64,000 nucleotides of DNA from an uncultured Pedobacter sp. (GCF_913776295.1 NZ_CAJYOJ010000064.1:62001-126000); one strand, 5' to 3'. Positions 17,958 to 26,983 are shown, counted from the stretch's first letter. Numbers and translations are program-made. Notes: a model not told the origin generated them from the sequence alone.

Positions 17958-18044
17958 ATGAAAAAGCGAAGTTATTACGTCATCATAATCGCAGTTATTG
18001 CAATAATCATAATCTCCATCTGTTTTACATCTCGTTCTAAATAA
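17958..18044 (+). CDS. Possible 28-residue single-pass membrane peptide
   Basis: A short frame from ATG to TAA reading MKKRSYY, a run of about 16 hydrophobic residues dominated by Ile/Val/Ala, then a short polar tail ending SRSK. The layout (basic N-terminus, one membrane span) resembles small membrane peptides, including type I toxins. I see no antisense RNA promoter or other support, so it may be chance. Confidence 0.25.
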   Translation: MKKRSYYVIIIAVIAIIIISICFTSRSK

Positions 18045-18291
18045 TACAGTATCACGTTTAAATATACACTGTTACCCAAGCAAAGCTTAAAGCATGAACT
18101 GGTACCTTGCCCGTAGTAATCTTAATCCCAACTGTGGGCAATGAGGTAAAAGATCTGTATGCCCATACAGCTAAATTGAGGAACGCCATTAGCAAAAGGT
18201 AATTTCGTTGGGGCAATATTGTGCATCTTGATACCAGGACGCGTTAACTGTTATCGAAGGCTTTGGCTACATGATCATAAAAATGCGATTA

Positions 18292-18320
18292 TATAAAGTA
18301 TATTAAATATTTACAATTAA
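18292..18320 (+). repeat. IS630 terminal inverted repeat, left end
   Basis: It begins TATAAAGT directly after a TA dinucleotide and matches the reverse complement of 19377-19405 at 23 of 29 positions. Confidence 0.7.
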
Positions 18321-18779
18321 TTTTGCAAGGTTCTTTCCAATTTCATTTTCGACTTTAAATTGACTGATAAACAAGTCGAAGTTATTAATTCGATCTTGTA
18401 GATTCTGTACATATCTGTTATGGGTGATCTTTTTCCTCATGTACCACCAAATTCTTTCAATCGGATTTAAATCGGGAGAATATGGTGGAAGATAGACGAG
18501 TTCTATTCGGTGTTTATAGCGTTCCAGTATAGGTTTGAGTCTTTTGGCATGATGGTAGGGTACATTGTCCAGGACCATGACAACTTTCCGCCCATGGTAT
18601 GTTTTTACGACCAGCAACAGGAAGCTGAAAAAGCTGATTGTGTTGCCCCTGTCGGCTTTGCCTGTTATCACAATTCCTGTTTCCGGCTCTATACAGCCAA
18701 AAAGGGTCTTTCTCTCTCTTTTTCGCTGCTTTTGATTGATCCTTGGCTGTTTGCCTTTTTCTGCCCACATGTAGGACAC
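18303..18779 (-). CDS. IS630 transposase, downstream part (orfB)
   Basis: 158 residues of the DDE domain: VVMVLDNVPYHHAKRLKP with the second Asp, and PPYSPDLNPIERIWW with the final Glu. The first catalytic Asp (FQDEAS) is encoded just upstream, at about 18800-18815, in the same frame but before this frame's first ATG. So this piece on its own is incomplete and would be made only by slippage from orfA. The inferred fused protein is about 350 residues, the usual size. The stop codon lies in the left inverted repeat. Confidence 0.8.
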   Translation of the reverse strand: MSYMWAEKGKQPRINQKQRKRERKTLFGCIEPETGIVITGKADRGNTISFFSFLLLVVKTYHGRKVVMVLDNVPYHHAKRLKPILERYKHRIELVYLPPYSPDLNPIERIWWYMRKKITHNRYVQNLQDRINNFDLFISQFKVENEIGKNLAKLIVNI

Positions 18780-18828
18780 GGTAGCTGTATTTGACAGACT
18801 CGCCTCATCCTGAAAAACAATTACAGCC

Positions 18829-19353
18829 TTAGCTTCCCTTGACTCCCGGAGTTTTTTTTAAAGCCTCCACCTTTTCAGCTCTGTCTTCCGCTTCGGGGTA
18901 AATGCCTTTCCCTTTTTGAAACGTTAAGCCCAACTTTCTCAATATGTTATAAATCTGCGCTTTTTTATACTCGACATGATATTCTTTCTTGATGAACTCG
19001 ATCAGTAAGGGTCCGGTCCAGGTGGCGCTATTATAACCGTAATCATCTGGATGCTTATTCAATAATACCGATTTTATGGACTGTAGTTCGTCGGCACGAA
19101 GACGGTTGTTTCTTCCAGGTTTCACTTTATCGATCAAGGCTTCAACACCACCCTGGTTCAGCCGGTTTACCCAATTGCAGATTGATTTGAATGAGGTTTC
19201 ATAAATCGATTCTAATTCTTGGGGGCGCCTACCAAGAGAAACCTGGTAACAGGCATATAGCCTTACAGCTTGTTGAAACTTTTCGTCTTTCCGCAGAAAG
19301 GACCTAAGTTCTTCTGAAGTGTAACCCTTTATTGTCAATGCGTTCTTGCTCAT
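18829..19353 (-). CDS. IS630 transposase, upstream part (orfA)
   Basis: 174 residues with the N-terminal helix-turn-helix region (SICNWVNRLNQGGVEALIDK) and the winged-helix segment (ATWTGPLLIEFIKKEYHVEYKKAQIYNILRKLG) of IS630 transposases. It ends in KKTPGVKGS after a run of eight A on the coding strand (18851-18858). Deleting or skipping one A restores the frame into the DDE domain (LRESREAKAVIVFQDEAS). This could be programmed slippage or an inactivating indel; the sequence alone cannot decide. Confidence 0.8.
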   Translation of the reverse strand: MSKNALTIKGYTSEELRSFLRKDEKFQQAVRLYACYQVSLGRRPQELESIYETSFKSICNWVNRLNQGGVEALIDKVKPGRNNRLRADELQSIKSVLLNKHPDDYGYNSATWTGPLLIEFIKKEYHVEYKKAQIYNILRKLGLTFQKGKGIYPEAEDRAEKVEALKKTPGVKGS

Positions 19354-19376
19354 GTTGGCAAGTTACAATTTTTTAT

Positions 19377-19405
19377 TTATTTGTAATAATATATTAGACT
19401 TTATA
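19377..19405 (-). repeat. IS630 terminal inverted repeat, right end
   Basis: Read on the minus strand it begins TATAAAGT and matches the left end at 23 of 29 positions. It is followed by TA at 19406-19407. Confidence 0.7.
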
Positions 19406-19582
19406 TAAGTTCATCCGGATGGCTTGGGCTTTGCTGAATTAACCCCAGGTGAGGAGGGGAGATCATTCCAATATGCTTTCACCGTACAGAACTGATCACT
19501 TCAGCAAGCCTACGCTCAATTGCCTGGCTCAAATACACTTCCTACCTTTTAAGGGATTTCATGTCTGCCAGCACTCAAATTA

Positions 19583-20662
19583 TCAATAAATAATGTCGTT
19601 CGTACGTTGCTCCAGCTTTGGATCTTCCGGAAACTGCCGCAAATAAAATTCTTCGTAATAGGCTTTGATAATGGCTGCAAGTGGCGTAGACAGTAGTGCA
19701 CCTGTTAATCCAAACGCTGTACCCATAGCCAGTAATAAGAACAGCGACGACATCGGGTGGATGTTCATGGTAGAGGACCGGAGTTTAGGCATCAAAAAAT
19801 CAGAAATCAGTTCATTCAATAATAAAAAGAATACCAGGCACCAAAGCGCCGTTGCAGGGCTAACGGAAAGTGCAACCAGGGTAGGAGGGATGGCCATAAT
19901 ATAAAACCCTATTTTTGGGATAAGTTCAGAAAAGAAAGCCAGTGCTGCCCAAACCAATGCGCCCGGAACATTCATCAGCGTAAGAAAACCATATACAAGA
20001 ACTGCTTCAATAGCACCTCCAATAAGATTGGATTTCATCCATCCAACAAGCATAATCGATGTATGTTTCATTGCATTTTCTGCTTTTTCCCGCTGTTTTA
20101 AGGGAAATACGGTTAGGTAAAGCTCAATGATGGGTTTAGGATTCCCCACAAAAAATACAACCATGCAGATAAACACGATGAATACAAAAACACCTCCAAG
20201 GATGGAGAATGAAAAATTTCCAATCCCCATAACGGTATTGCCTATGGAGGGAATTGCAGATGATATAGACGAACCTCCCTCACTCATTTCCTTCCTCAAT
20301 TCAGGAAATTTACGCAACAATGAATCCAGGTAACCCGAAACGCTCGCATAATATTTTGGCAGGTTTCCAATCAACACATCCAGCTGGTTGCTCATGTGCG
20401 GTACCACCATCCAGCCAAGCAATGCCGTAATCCCAAAAATGATAAAAAATACGATCAGACAGGCCAGCCAGCGCTTCATTCCTTTTTTCTCCAGCCGACT
20501 TACCGGAGCGTTAATAATTAGTCCTAAAACGATAGCGAAAATACCCAGCAGCACGATGCTTAAAATTTTTAATAGAAACCAGAGCAGAATAATAAGTCCG
20601 GCTGTGTAAAGGATAATTGAGGTTACCGTCCTGAATATCCCGTTGTTCGATTTAATGTTCAT
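19583..20662 (-). CDS. AI-2E family transporter
   Basis: A 359-residue membrane protein with about seven to eight hydrophobic segments. It has the family's shape: an N-terminal pair of helices (TAGLIILLWFLLKILSIVL), a cytoplasmic linker (NAPVSRLEKKGMKRW), and a C-terminal block with LIPKIGFYIMAIPP and FGLTGALLSTPLAAIIKAYYEEFY. The family includes the AI-2 exporter TqsA and Na/H antiporters, so the substrate cannot be read from sequence. The gene stands alone, divergent from the GH27 gene and next to the IS element. Confidence 0.85.
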   Translation of the reverse strand: MNIKSNNGIFRTVTSIILYTAGLIILLWFLLKILSIVLLGIFAIVLGLIINAPVSRLEKKGMKRWLACLIVFFIIFGITALLGWMVVPHMSNQLDVLIGNLPKYYASVSGYLDSLLRKFPELRKEMSEGGSSISSAIPSIGNTVMGIGNFSFSILGGVFVFIVFICMVVFFVGNPKPIIELYLTVFPLKQREKAENAMKHTSIMLVGWMKSNLIGGAIEAVLVYGFLTLMNVPGALVWAALAFFSELIPKIGFYIMAIPPTLVALSVSPATALWCLVFFLLLNELISDFLMPKLRSSTMNIHPMSSLFLLLAMGTAFGLTGALLSTPLAAIIKAYYEEFYLRQFPEDPKLEQRTNDIIY

Positions 20663-20843
20663 GTATCAAACTAACCTTGTTTAATACAAAAATGTTTGAC
20701 TGTAGCCTCAAAGTATTATACACATCAACCAAATGTTTCTTTACAAAGTAGATGCTTTCATTTATTCGCTTATGCCCCATAATTTCCCTGTATTATGGTG
20801 TAGATTTAACATTATTGTAAGTTAACCATACATGTGTACCCTG

Positions 20844-20870
20844 TTGTTATATCGGGCTCGCCTAAATTTG
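20844..20870 (+). promoter_or_regulatory. Possible promoter of the GH27 gene
   Basis: TTG at 20844-20846, a 16-bp spacer (short for the consensus), and TAAATTTG at 20863-20870, an exact TAnnTTTG box, about 95 bp before the ATG. Confidence 0.35.
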
Positions 20871-20964
20871 TCGGTAAGGTAATTAGCTTTACCAGACGCA
20901 TTTCCGCTAATGCTTAAACCAGATATTTATTACATACAGATAAACAAACTTTTCCGGAATCCTA

Positions 20965-23004
20965 ATGAAATCAATGAAGTACCTCATGTTAAGCCTAAGC
21001 CTGGTCGTGTTAAGTTTTTCGGCCATCGCTCAATCGTCTGCACAAATTGTTTGGTTGGATGATTTAGACTTAAGTAGTGCAACCCAGGGATATGGAACAC
21101 CCGGAAAAAACAAAACAGTGGATGGTAAAACAATGACGATAGCAGGCAAAACCTTCGAAAGAGGTTTTGGTACGCATGCAACCAGCCAGTTAACCATTAT
21201 TTTAGACGGAAAGGCAAAGTCTTTTTCTACTATGGTAGGCATTGATGATGAAGTGAAAGGACAAAAGCCAGCAGCTGAATTTATAGTTACAGGCGATGGG
21301 AAGCGGCTTTGGAGCAGTGGGGTAATGCAATTGGGTGAAGAAGCCAAATCATGCAAGGTTAACCTGGATGGGATAAAAAGGTTGAAACTGATGGTTACAG
21401 ATGGAGGTAATGGCAATTATTATGATCATGTAAACTGGGCAGATGCCAAATTTGAAGCGATAGGGGTAAATACCTTTAAAACATATAACCCAATTTCCTC
21501 TATTCCTTATATATTAACGCCAAAACCAACAGCCTTTCCCAAACTTACAGGTGCAAAGGTATTTGGAATCAGACCGGGATCTCCGTTTCAGCACCGGGTT
21601 ACGGCAACAGGCGAAAGACCCTTAACTTTTACTGCCTTAAATTTGCCAAGAGGACTCAAAATTGACAAGAATACTGGTGTAATTACAGGGAAGATTACTC
21701 AAAAAGGAACTTATCTCGTTACTTTAAAGGCTAAAAATGCAAAAGGTACTGCCGAAAGAAAGTTTAAAATAGTGTGTGGTGATCGCATTGCGCTCACACC
21801 GCCGATGGGGTGGAATAGCTGGAATTGTTTTGCTCACGAGGTATCTGCAGATAAGATAAAACGTGCTGCTGATGCCATGGCAAAGAGCGGGTTGGTTAAT
21901 CACGGCTGGACTTACATCAACATTGACGACTTTTGGCAAAATAACCGAGATTCAAAAAATCCTGACTTACAAGGCAAATTCCGGGATGATGCAGGAAATA
22001 TTATCACCAACAAAAGATTTCCGGACATGAAAGGTCTTGCTGATGATGTGCATAAACTGGGGTTGAAAATCGGTCTATACTCCAGCCCCGGCCCGTGGAC
22101 CTGTGGAGGCTGTGCAGGTAGTTACGGCTATGAAAAAAATGATGCCGAAAGTTATGCCAAATGGGGTTTTGATTATCTAAAATACGATTGGTGCAGTTAT
22201 GGCAACGTAATTGATGGTTTGCCGGATCATGATCCTTATAAAGTTTCATCATTATCATATAAAGGCGGCGAAAAATTAAATACCGCGGTCAAACCATTTC
22301 AAATGATGGGCGATTATTTGCGCGCCCAGTCACGAGATATTGTCTTTAGTTTGTGCCAGTATGGAATGTCTGATGTTTGGAAATGGGGAGATGAAGTGCA
22401 TGGAAGTGCCTGGAGAACCACCAATGATATTACTGACACCTGGGCTAGCGTGAAAAGTATTGCACTGGCACAAGATCAAGCAGCACCTTATGCCAAACCA
22501 GGCAACTGGAACGATCCCGACATGTTGGTAGTGGGGCAGGTTGGCTGGGGAAATCCTCACCCGAGTAAGCTCAAACCAGATGAACAATATTTGCATATTA
22601 GTTTATGGAGTATGTTCGCTGCACCGTTATTAATAGGTTGCGATATGGAAAAGCTGGATGATTTTACCTTAAACCTGCTTACCAATGATGAAGTGATCGA
22701 AATCAATCAGGATCCATTGGGGAAACAGGGTATCTGTCTGCAAACCATTGGCGATTTGAGGATTTATGTTAAAATGCTGGAAGATGGAGGGATGGCCATC
22801 GGTTTCTGTAATTTCGGGACAGAGCCTGTAGATATGAATTATGCAGATTTTGAAAAATTGGGATTAAAAGGACGTTTTACCGTAAGAGATCTTTGGCGAC
22901 AGAAACAAGTTGCTACAGTAGACACTAAAACTTCAAAAATAAAGCTGAATGTGCCGGCACATGGGGTGTTATTGTATAAGTTTTCAAACATGCAGCGTTA
23001 TTGA
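20965..23004 (+). CDS. Secreted GH27 alpha-galactosidase with NPCBM domain
   Basis: A 679-residue exported enzyme that removes terminal alpha-galactose. A signal peptide ends at AIAQ (about residue 23). Residues about 27-165 are an NPCBM carbohydrate-binding module (FERGFGTHATSQLTI). Residues about 200-270 are a putative Ig-like domain (PLTFTALNLPRGLKIDKNTG). The GH27 barrel starts at LTPPMGWNSWN (Met281). The nucleophile is Asp408 in YLKYDWC and the acid/base is Asp488 in WRTTNDI. GNWNDPDML is also present. A beta-sandwich follows. Both catalytic residues are intact. Isopullulanase or beta-arabinopyranosidase activity also occurs in this family. Confidence 0.92.
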   Translation: MKSMKYLMLSLSLVVLSFSAIAQSSAQIVWLDDLDLSSATQGYGTPGKNKTVDGKTMTIAGKTFERGFGTHATSQLTIILDGKAKSFSTMVGIDDEVKGQKPAAEFIVTGDGKRLWSSGVMQLGEEAKSCKVNLDGIKRLKLMVTDGGNGNYYDHVNWADAKFEAIGVNTFKTYNPISSIPYILTPKPTAFPKLTGAKVFGIRPGSPFQHRVTATGERPLTFTALNLPRGLKIDKNTGVITGKITQKGTYLVTLKAKNAKGTAERKFKIVCGDRIALTPPMGWNSWNCFAHEVSADKIKRAADAMAKSGLVNHGWTYINIDDFWQNNRDSKNPDLQGKFRDDAGNIITNKRFPDMKGLADDVHKLGLKIGLYSSPGPWTCGGCAGSYGYEKNDAESYAKWGFDYLKYDWCSYGNVIDGLPDHDPYKVSSLSYKGGEKLNTAVKPFQMMGDYLRAQSRDIVFSLCQYGMSDVWKWGDEVHGSAWRTTNDITDTWASVKSIALAQDQAAPYAKPGNWNDPDMLVVGQVGWGNPHPSKLKPDEQYLHISLWSMFAAPLLIGCDMEKLDDFTLNLLTNDEVIEINQDPLGKQGICLQTIGDLRIYVKMLEDGGMAIGFCNFGTEPVDMNYADFEKLGLKGRFTVRDLWRQKQVATVDTKTSKIKLNVPAHGVLLYKFSNMQRY

Positions 23005-23118
23005 AATCCGGTTGAGAAGATTTGGTTTCGCTAAGCTTCGGATTTTAGACTGCGGTTGAATGACGATGGGTAACCGTGTTTTTGCTGGCATATTTATTGT
23101 TTATGGTCTAAAATTTAA

Positions 23119-23559
23119 ATGATTGAGATGAACAGATTAGCAATAGTGGTGATTGGACTGATGTTATGCTCTGCCTGTGGAGAACGAGCCGGCAATTCAG
23201 AACAGAAAGATAGGCAAGCTGCTGAAAATATTGGAGCAGACCAGGATGAGCATGGTTGTATCGGATCAGCCGGATATACCTGGAGCAAATTGAAAAATGA
23301 TTGTATACAAATTTTCAATGCAGGATTTCGATTGAATCCGGTCGCCATTCAAAAGGATAAAGAGGTGACCAGTGCTTTTGTGCTGATGAGTGATGACCAA
23401 TCCAGGATAGAGTTGTTTCTTCCGGATGATGATCAGCACTCCATACTTTTAAATAAATCCGGAGATTTGATTTATGGTAATGATAGTTGCCGTTATGATG
23501 CGAAAAAATCAGTTCTCTATTTAAAAGATCAGGTAGCCTATAAAGGCAATGTAGAGTGA
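23119..23559 (+). CDS. Small lipoprotein of unknown function
   Basis: 146 residues with a lipoprotein signal peptide: a hydrophobic core and the lipobox CSAC, with the lipidated Cys near residue 20. The mature protein has GCIGSAGYTWSKLKNDCIQIF, a block seen in small Bacteroidota lipoproteins whose function I do not know. A second ATG at 23128 would shorten the N-terminus by three residues. It follows the GH27 gene by 114 bp and may be transcribed on its own. Confidence 0.65.
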   Translation: MIEMNRLAIVVIGLMLCSACGERAGNSEQKDRQAAENIGADQDEHGCIGSAGYTWSKLKNDCIQIFNAGFRLNPVAIQKDKEVTSAFVLMSDDQSRIELFLPDDDQHSILLNKSGDLIYGNDSCRYDAKKSVLYLKDQVAYKGNVE

Positions 23560-23672
23560 AATGTCGGATCATTTTTATTTTAAAAGGGGCATCGTTTAAT
23601 GGTCATTTTAACCTAAATAGCAGTTTTTTACTACCTATCTAATTTATTGGAAGCAGAAGCTATCTGTTCCTG

Positions 23673-23792
23673 CTATTTTGGCAAGCAGGCAATCCGTTCT
23701 ACTTCCGGTTTTGCATCCGGCATACATAGCCGTTCAATCTTTACCCAGGTAGCTGCCGGAAAATTACCTGTTAAAAATTTATGGAGTTTTGA
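23673..23792 (-). pseudogene. C-terminal remnant of a Rid (YjgF/YER057c) family gene
   Basis: In the gene-free stretch 23560-24033, the minus strand encodes about 39 residues and a stop reading KFLTGNFPAATWVKIERL and PEVERIACLPK. This is the pattern of a Rid-family C-terminus (FPARTTV, then LVEIEAIA). Nothing upstream supports an intact gene and no start codon is near. Probably a decayed fragment. Confidence 0.4.
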
Positions 23793-23913
23793 TTTAAGCA
23801 AATAAACAGTTATAATGATTTACTGTTAATGCATGTCGCTAAAATTGACTACAAGTATTTGGTACCCACTCCGTAAATAATCGAAACAGTTACCTGTTTC
23901 TACACATTTATGC

Positions 23914-23921
23914 TAATTTTG
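23914..23921 (+). promoter_or_regulatory. Possible -7 box of the contractile-tail islet
   Basis: TAATTTTG, an exact TAnnTTTG match, about 113 bp before the sheath start. There is no convincing TTTG at the usual upstream spacing, so this is weak. Confidence 0.28.
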
Positions 23922-24033
23922 TTTATCATGACAAATGCGGCCGAACAGGTGATAAGGATGTGAAATTAATCATGTTGTAATTGATCCGTGACCAATATGT
24001 TTCAAAATCATCAATCATTAAAAAACAAATTTT

Positions 24034-25617
24034 ATGTCTCCATCTAATATTAAATCTCCCGGGGTTTACATCAACGAGCTTGACGCTTTTTCCAATTCGG
24101 TAGTGCCGGTTGCATCTGCAGTACCTGCTTTTATTGGTTATACACCACAGGCCATGTACCAGGGAAAATCTTATGCCCATGTAGCGCAAAAAATCTCCTC
24201 TTTTTCCGAGTTTAAAGCATTTTTTTGCTATCCCGATGCACCGGCACCCGCTAGTGAGGTGAAACAGTATAATCCGGGGTATTACCTGCTGCAACAGCAA
24301 TCACAACCAACTGATCCCGGTTACGTGGTCATCAATAGCAATTATTATTCGGTTCTTCCTGATCCTAATACCATTTATTACCTTTACAATAGCGTAAAAA
24401 TGTTCTATGAAAATGGTGGTGGTTACGCTTATATTGTTTCTGTCGGTACCTATGGCGCCCCATTAAATAGCCCCATGGCTTTAGGAACGCAACTGATTAA
24501 TCCCAATGTAAAACTGAAAGATTTAACAGATGGATTGGCCTTATTAGTGAACGAACAGGAGCCAACCATGTACATCTGCCCCGAAGCAACTTTGCTCTCT
24601 GTAGCAGATAACGGCGCATTAATGCGAGCCATGTTACTACAGTGTAAGGAAACACAAACAGCCATGTCTGTATTTGATGTAATTGGGGGTAGAAACCCTG
24701 ATCCGATTTTGTATACAGAGGATATCCAGACGTTCAGAGACAATACTGGGCAAGTTGGGCTTGATTATGGAGCAGCATATTATCCGTTTATTGGTACCAC
24801 CACGATGCGAACATCAGATATCGATTATACGAATCTTTTTGGTGGTGATACGAAACAACTGGCTCCTTTGCTAAATCCGGCCGATCATCCCAATCCGGCT
24901 GCGGCTCAGATTTTAGCCAATATTGAAAATCCTTCGGGTACAAGGTTAACGGTGGCACAATACCATAATGCGCTAATCAATGCCAGCGAAACTTATCGTA
25001 ATATCATCAATCAGGTGCTTGCTGTTGCCAATATTTTGCCTCCAAGCGGTGCTATGGCCGGCATCATTACCAATATCGATAACCATTATGGGCCATGGCA
25101 GGCACCTGCAAATGTAAGTATTGTTGGCGCAACATCACTTCCTATCAATTTATCAGAAAACCAGCATGCCAACTTAAATATAGATACCGTTTCGGGGAAA
25201 TCAATAAACGCCATCCGCTCTTTTAAAGGCATTGGCATTTTAGTGTGGGGGGCGCGTACCTTAGATAGCAATAGTCAGGATTGGAGATATATCCCGACAA
25301 GGAGAACCATGACTTTTCTGGAACAATCGTGTAAACTGGCCTGTCGTACATATGTTTTTCAGCCCAATGATAACACGACCTGGGATGCTGTTAAATCAAT
25401 GCTCAGCAGTTTCTTAACCAACATTTGGAAAGAAGGCGGGTTAATGGGAGCAACACCTGCCGATGCTTTTTCGGTAGACTGTGGCTTAGGTACTACTATG
25501 ACGGGAGATGATATATTGAAAGGTATCATGACAGTGGCAATAAGTGTAGCGCCAACCCGCCCCGCGCAGTTTATCGAGTTCACGATCCAACAGCAGATGC
25601 AGGTACAGCGTTTATGA
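24034..25617 (+). CDS. Contractile tail sheath protein
   Basis: A 527-residue sheath subunit of the phage/extracellular contractile injection system (eCIS) type. The N-terminus has the hallmark KSPGVYINELDAF and AVPAFIGYTPQAM. The C-terminal domain has ILVWGARTL, WRYIPTRRTMTFLEQS and AQFIEFTIQQQMQ, the strands that link neighbouring subunits. It has the full family length and no obvious defects. In a complete system it would contract around an inner tube to drive it through a membrane. The tube gene follows 34 bp later. No other tail genes except a tape-measure fragment are present in the window. Confidence 0.92.
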   Translation: MSPSNIKSPGVYINELDAFSNSVVPVASAVPAFIGYTPQAMYQGKSYAHVAQKISSFSEFKAFFCYPDAPAPASEVKQYNPGYYLLQQQSQPTDPGYVVINSNYYSVLPDPNTIYYLYNSVKMFYENGGGYAYIVSVGTYGAPLNSPMALGTQLINPNVKLKDLTDGLALLVNEQEPTMYICPEATLLSVADNGALMRAMLLQCKETQTAMSVFDVIGGRNPDPILYTEDIQTFRDNTGQVGLDYGAAYYPFIGTTTMRTSDIDYTNLFGGDTKQLAPLLNPADHPNPAAAQILANIENPSGTRLTVAQYHNALINASETYRNIINQVLAVANILPPSGAMAGIITNIDNHYGPWQAPANVSIVGATSLPINLSENQHANLNIDTVSGKSINAIRSFKGIGILVWGARTLDSNSQDWRYIPTRRTMTFLEQSCKLACRTYVFQPNDNTTWDAVKSMLSSFLTNIWKEGGLMGATPADAFSVDCGLGTTMTGDDILKGIMTVAISVAPTRPAQFIEFTIQQQMQVQRL

Positions 25618-25651
25618 TGATCTCACAATAATATTCAGTTTAAAATATAAA

Positions 25652-26119
25652 ATGATGACAGATGATGGCAACAAGCAAGGCTCAACGTGGCCTATGCCGA
25701 GGTTTAGGTTTGAGGTAGATTTTGGAACAGAATTAAAAGGTGTAGCCTTCGAGGAAGTTTCGGGATTAAATATGGAAACACCAATCATTGATTATAGAAC
25801 AGGCGATAGTCAGCATTTTTCGACCATAAAAATGCCTGGTATTACGAAGTATGGTCAGGTAACCCTGAAAAGGGGGATTTTTGTAAATGACAGGAACCTT
25901 TTGAGCTGGTTGGCCGAAATTAAGATGAATACGATTAACAGAAGAACCATCCTGATTAAGCTGTTGGATGAAAGCGGTAATGTAACCATGCAATGGTCGT
26001 TAGGCAATGCATGGCCAACCAAAATAACCAGTACCGATCTGAAATCGGATGGTGATGAGGTAGCCATTGATACCATGGAAATTGCATACGAACAACTCAC
26101 CATTGCCAATGGCCGGTAA
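25652..26119 (+). CDS. Contractile tail tube protein (gp19/Hcp-like)
   Basis: A 155-residue tube subunit. Family features are WPMPRFRFEVDFG, FEEVSGLNMETPIIDYRTGD, KMPGITKYGQVTLKRGIF, then WLAEIK and WSLGNAWPTKI. It has the size and order of T4 gp19-like tube proteins in eCIS clusters, where one to three tube paralogues follow the sheath. Only one is present here, so it would have to form the whole tube, including any baseplate-proximal ring. It is probably co-transcribed with the sheath. Confidence 0.92.
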   Translation: MMTDDGNKQGSTWPMPRFRFEVDFGTELKGVAFEEVSGLNMETPIIDYRTGDSQHFSTIKMPGITKYGQVTLKRGIFVNDRNLLSWLAEIKMNTINRRTILIKLLDESGNVTMQWSLGNAWPTKITSTDLKSDGDEVAIDTMEIAYEQLTIANGR

Positions 26120-26313
26120 GAATATGCGGCAGGCTTTATTTTTGAATTTGCTTTCAAAGGAGAAGATGTCGCTTTTCGAGCTTAACAGTCATTTCGTCGG
26201 GGCGTAGAAGATTAGCGTTTGTTGAAGAAACCAGGACTGAATATCAGTTAATAACCATTTCTTCCGAGGATCCCCTAAAATGGAGCAAGCAAGAAAAATA
26301 TCCTAATTTTTTG

Positions 26314-26844
26314 ATGAGCAATACAACAGAAACAGTAAAAGAAGGCATTCCTGTAAAAAATGCGGGGTTAGTGTTAATTAACCATTATCTCCCAATGCTT
26401 TTTCAACGCCTAGGCCTTACCGATGCGCATGGATTTTTCTTGCAGGATAAACCGGCTGACGCCATTCAGTACCTTCAATTTGTAGCCACTGGTTTAACGG
26501 AAACCGAAGCGCATTACCTCGCCCTGAATAAGGTTTTATGCGGCGTTCAGATTTGCGGGCCTGTTGTCAACAAAATAGAAATCAGTTCGAAAGATATTGA
26601 ACTGATTGAACAGCTTTTGCGGGCCGTGGCTGGACATTGGAACGCTATTGGATCAACATCTACAGAAGGTTTTAGGGGCAACTGGCTCATCAGAGAGGGG
26701 ATATTGGTTGAATATGATGATAAATGGGAGCTGTTTATTGAAAAAAGAGCTTATGATTTGCTCCTGAATCAATCGCCTTTTACTTTCTCTTTAATCAAAT
26801 ACCCATGGATGAGTAAACCTTTGTATGTTCAATGGCCATATTAA
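26314..26844 (+). CDS. Stand-alone C-terminal domain of a contractile injection system tape measure protein
   Basis: 176 residues from the ATG at 26314 (a TTG at 26311 is one codon earlier). The sequence follows the C-terminal block of eCIS tape measure proteins: KNAGLVLINHYLPMLFQRLGL, AIQYLQFVATG, LALNKVLCGVQI, VAGHWNAIGSTSTEGFRGNWLIREG, then LIKYPWMSKPLYVQW. Complete members of this family are several hundred residues longer. The 194 bp upstream hold no credible N-terminal part, so this is either a minimal form or a remnant. Placement after sheath and tube supports the assignment. Confidence 0.78.
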   Translation: MSNTTETVKEGIPVKNAGLVLINHYLPMLFQRLGLTDAHGFFLQDKPADAIQYLQFVATGLTETEAHYLALNKVLCGVQICGPVVNKIEISSKDIELIEQLLRAVAGHWNAIGSTSTEGFRGNWLIREGILVEYDDKWELFIEKRAYDLLLNQSPFTFSLIKYPWMSKPLYVQWPY

Positions 26845-26983
26845 AAATGAAAACCAGATGAATAATCGGATTTTAAGTCTTATTTTTTGACGATTCTCGC
26901 AAAAACGTGAATATGATGTTATACACCTGGGGTAATGCTTTCAGCTAAATTCCCTAAAAGAAATCTCCTCTTAAATCCCTTTT

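Larger units (their letters stand above)
18292..19405 (-). mobile_element. IS630-family insertion sequence, about 1.11 kb
   Basis: A transposase split over two frames lies between imperfect terminal inverted repeats (29 bp, 23 matching, each starting TATAAAGT). The element is flanked by TA at 18290-18291 and 19406-19407, the target duplication expected for the IS630/Tc1 group. Its length is normal for the family. The left repeat includes the transposase stop codon. There are no passenger genes. Confidence 0.8.

Noticed and set aside
13778..26844. A prophage spanning the collar proteins, the IS element and the sheath/tube genes
   Set aside because: No integrase, terminase, portal, capsid or lysis genes, and metabolic genes lie between; the collar proteins carry signal peptides and the tail genes fit an eCIS-type islet.
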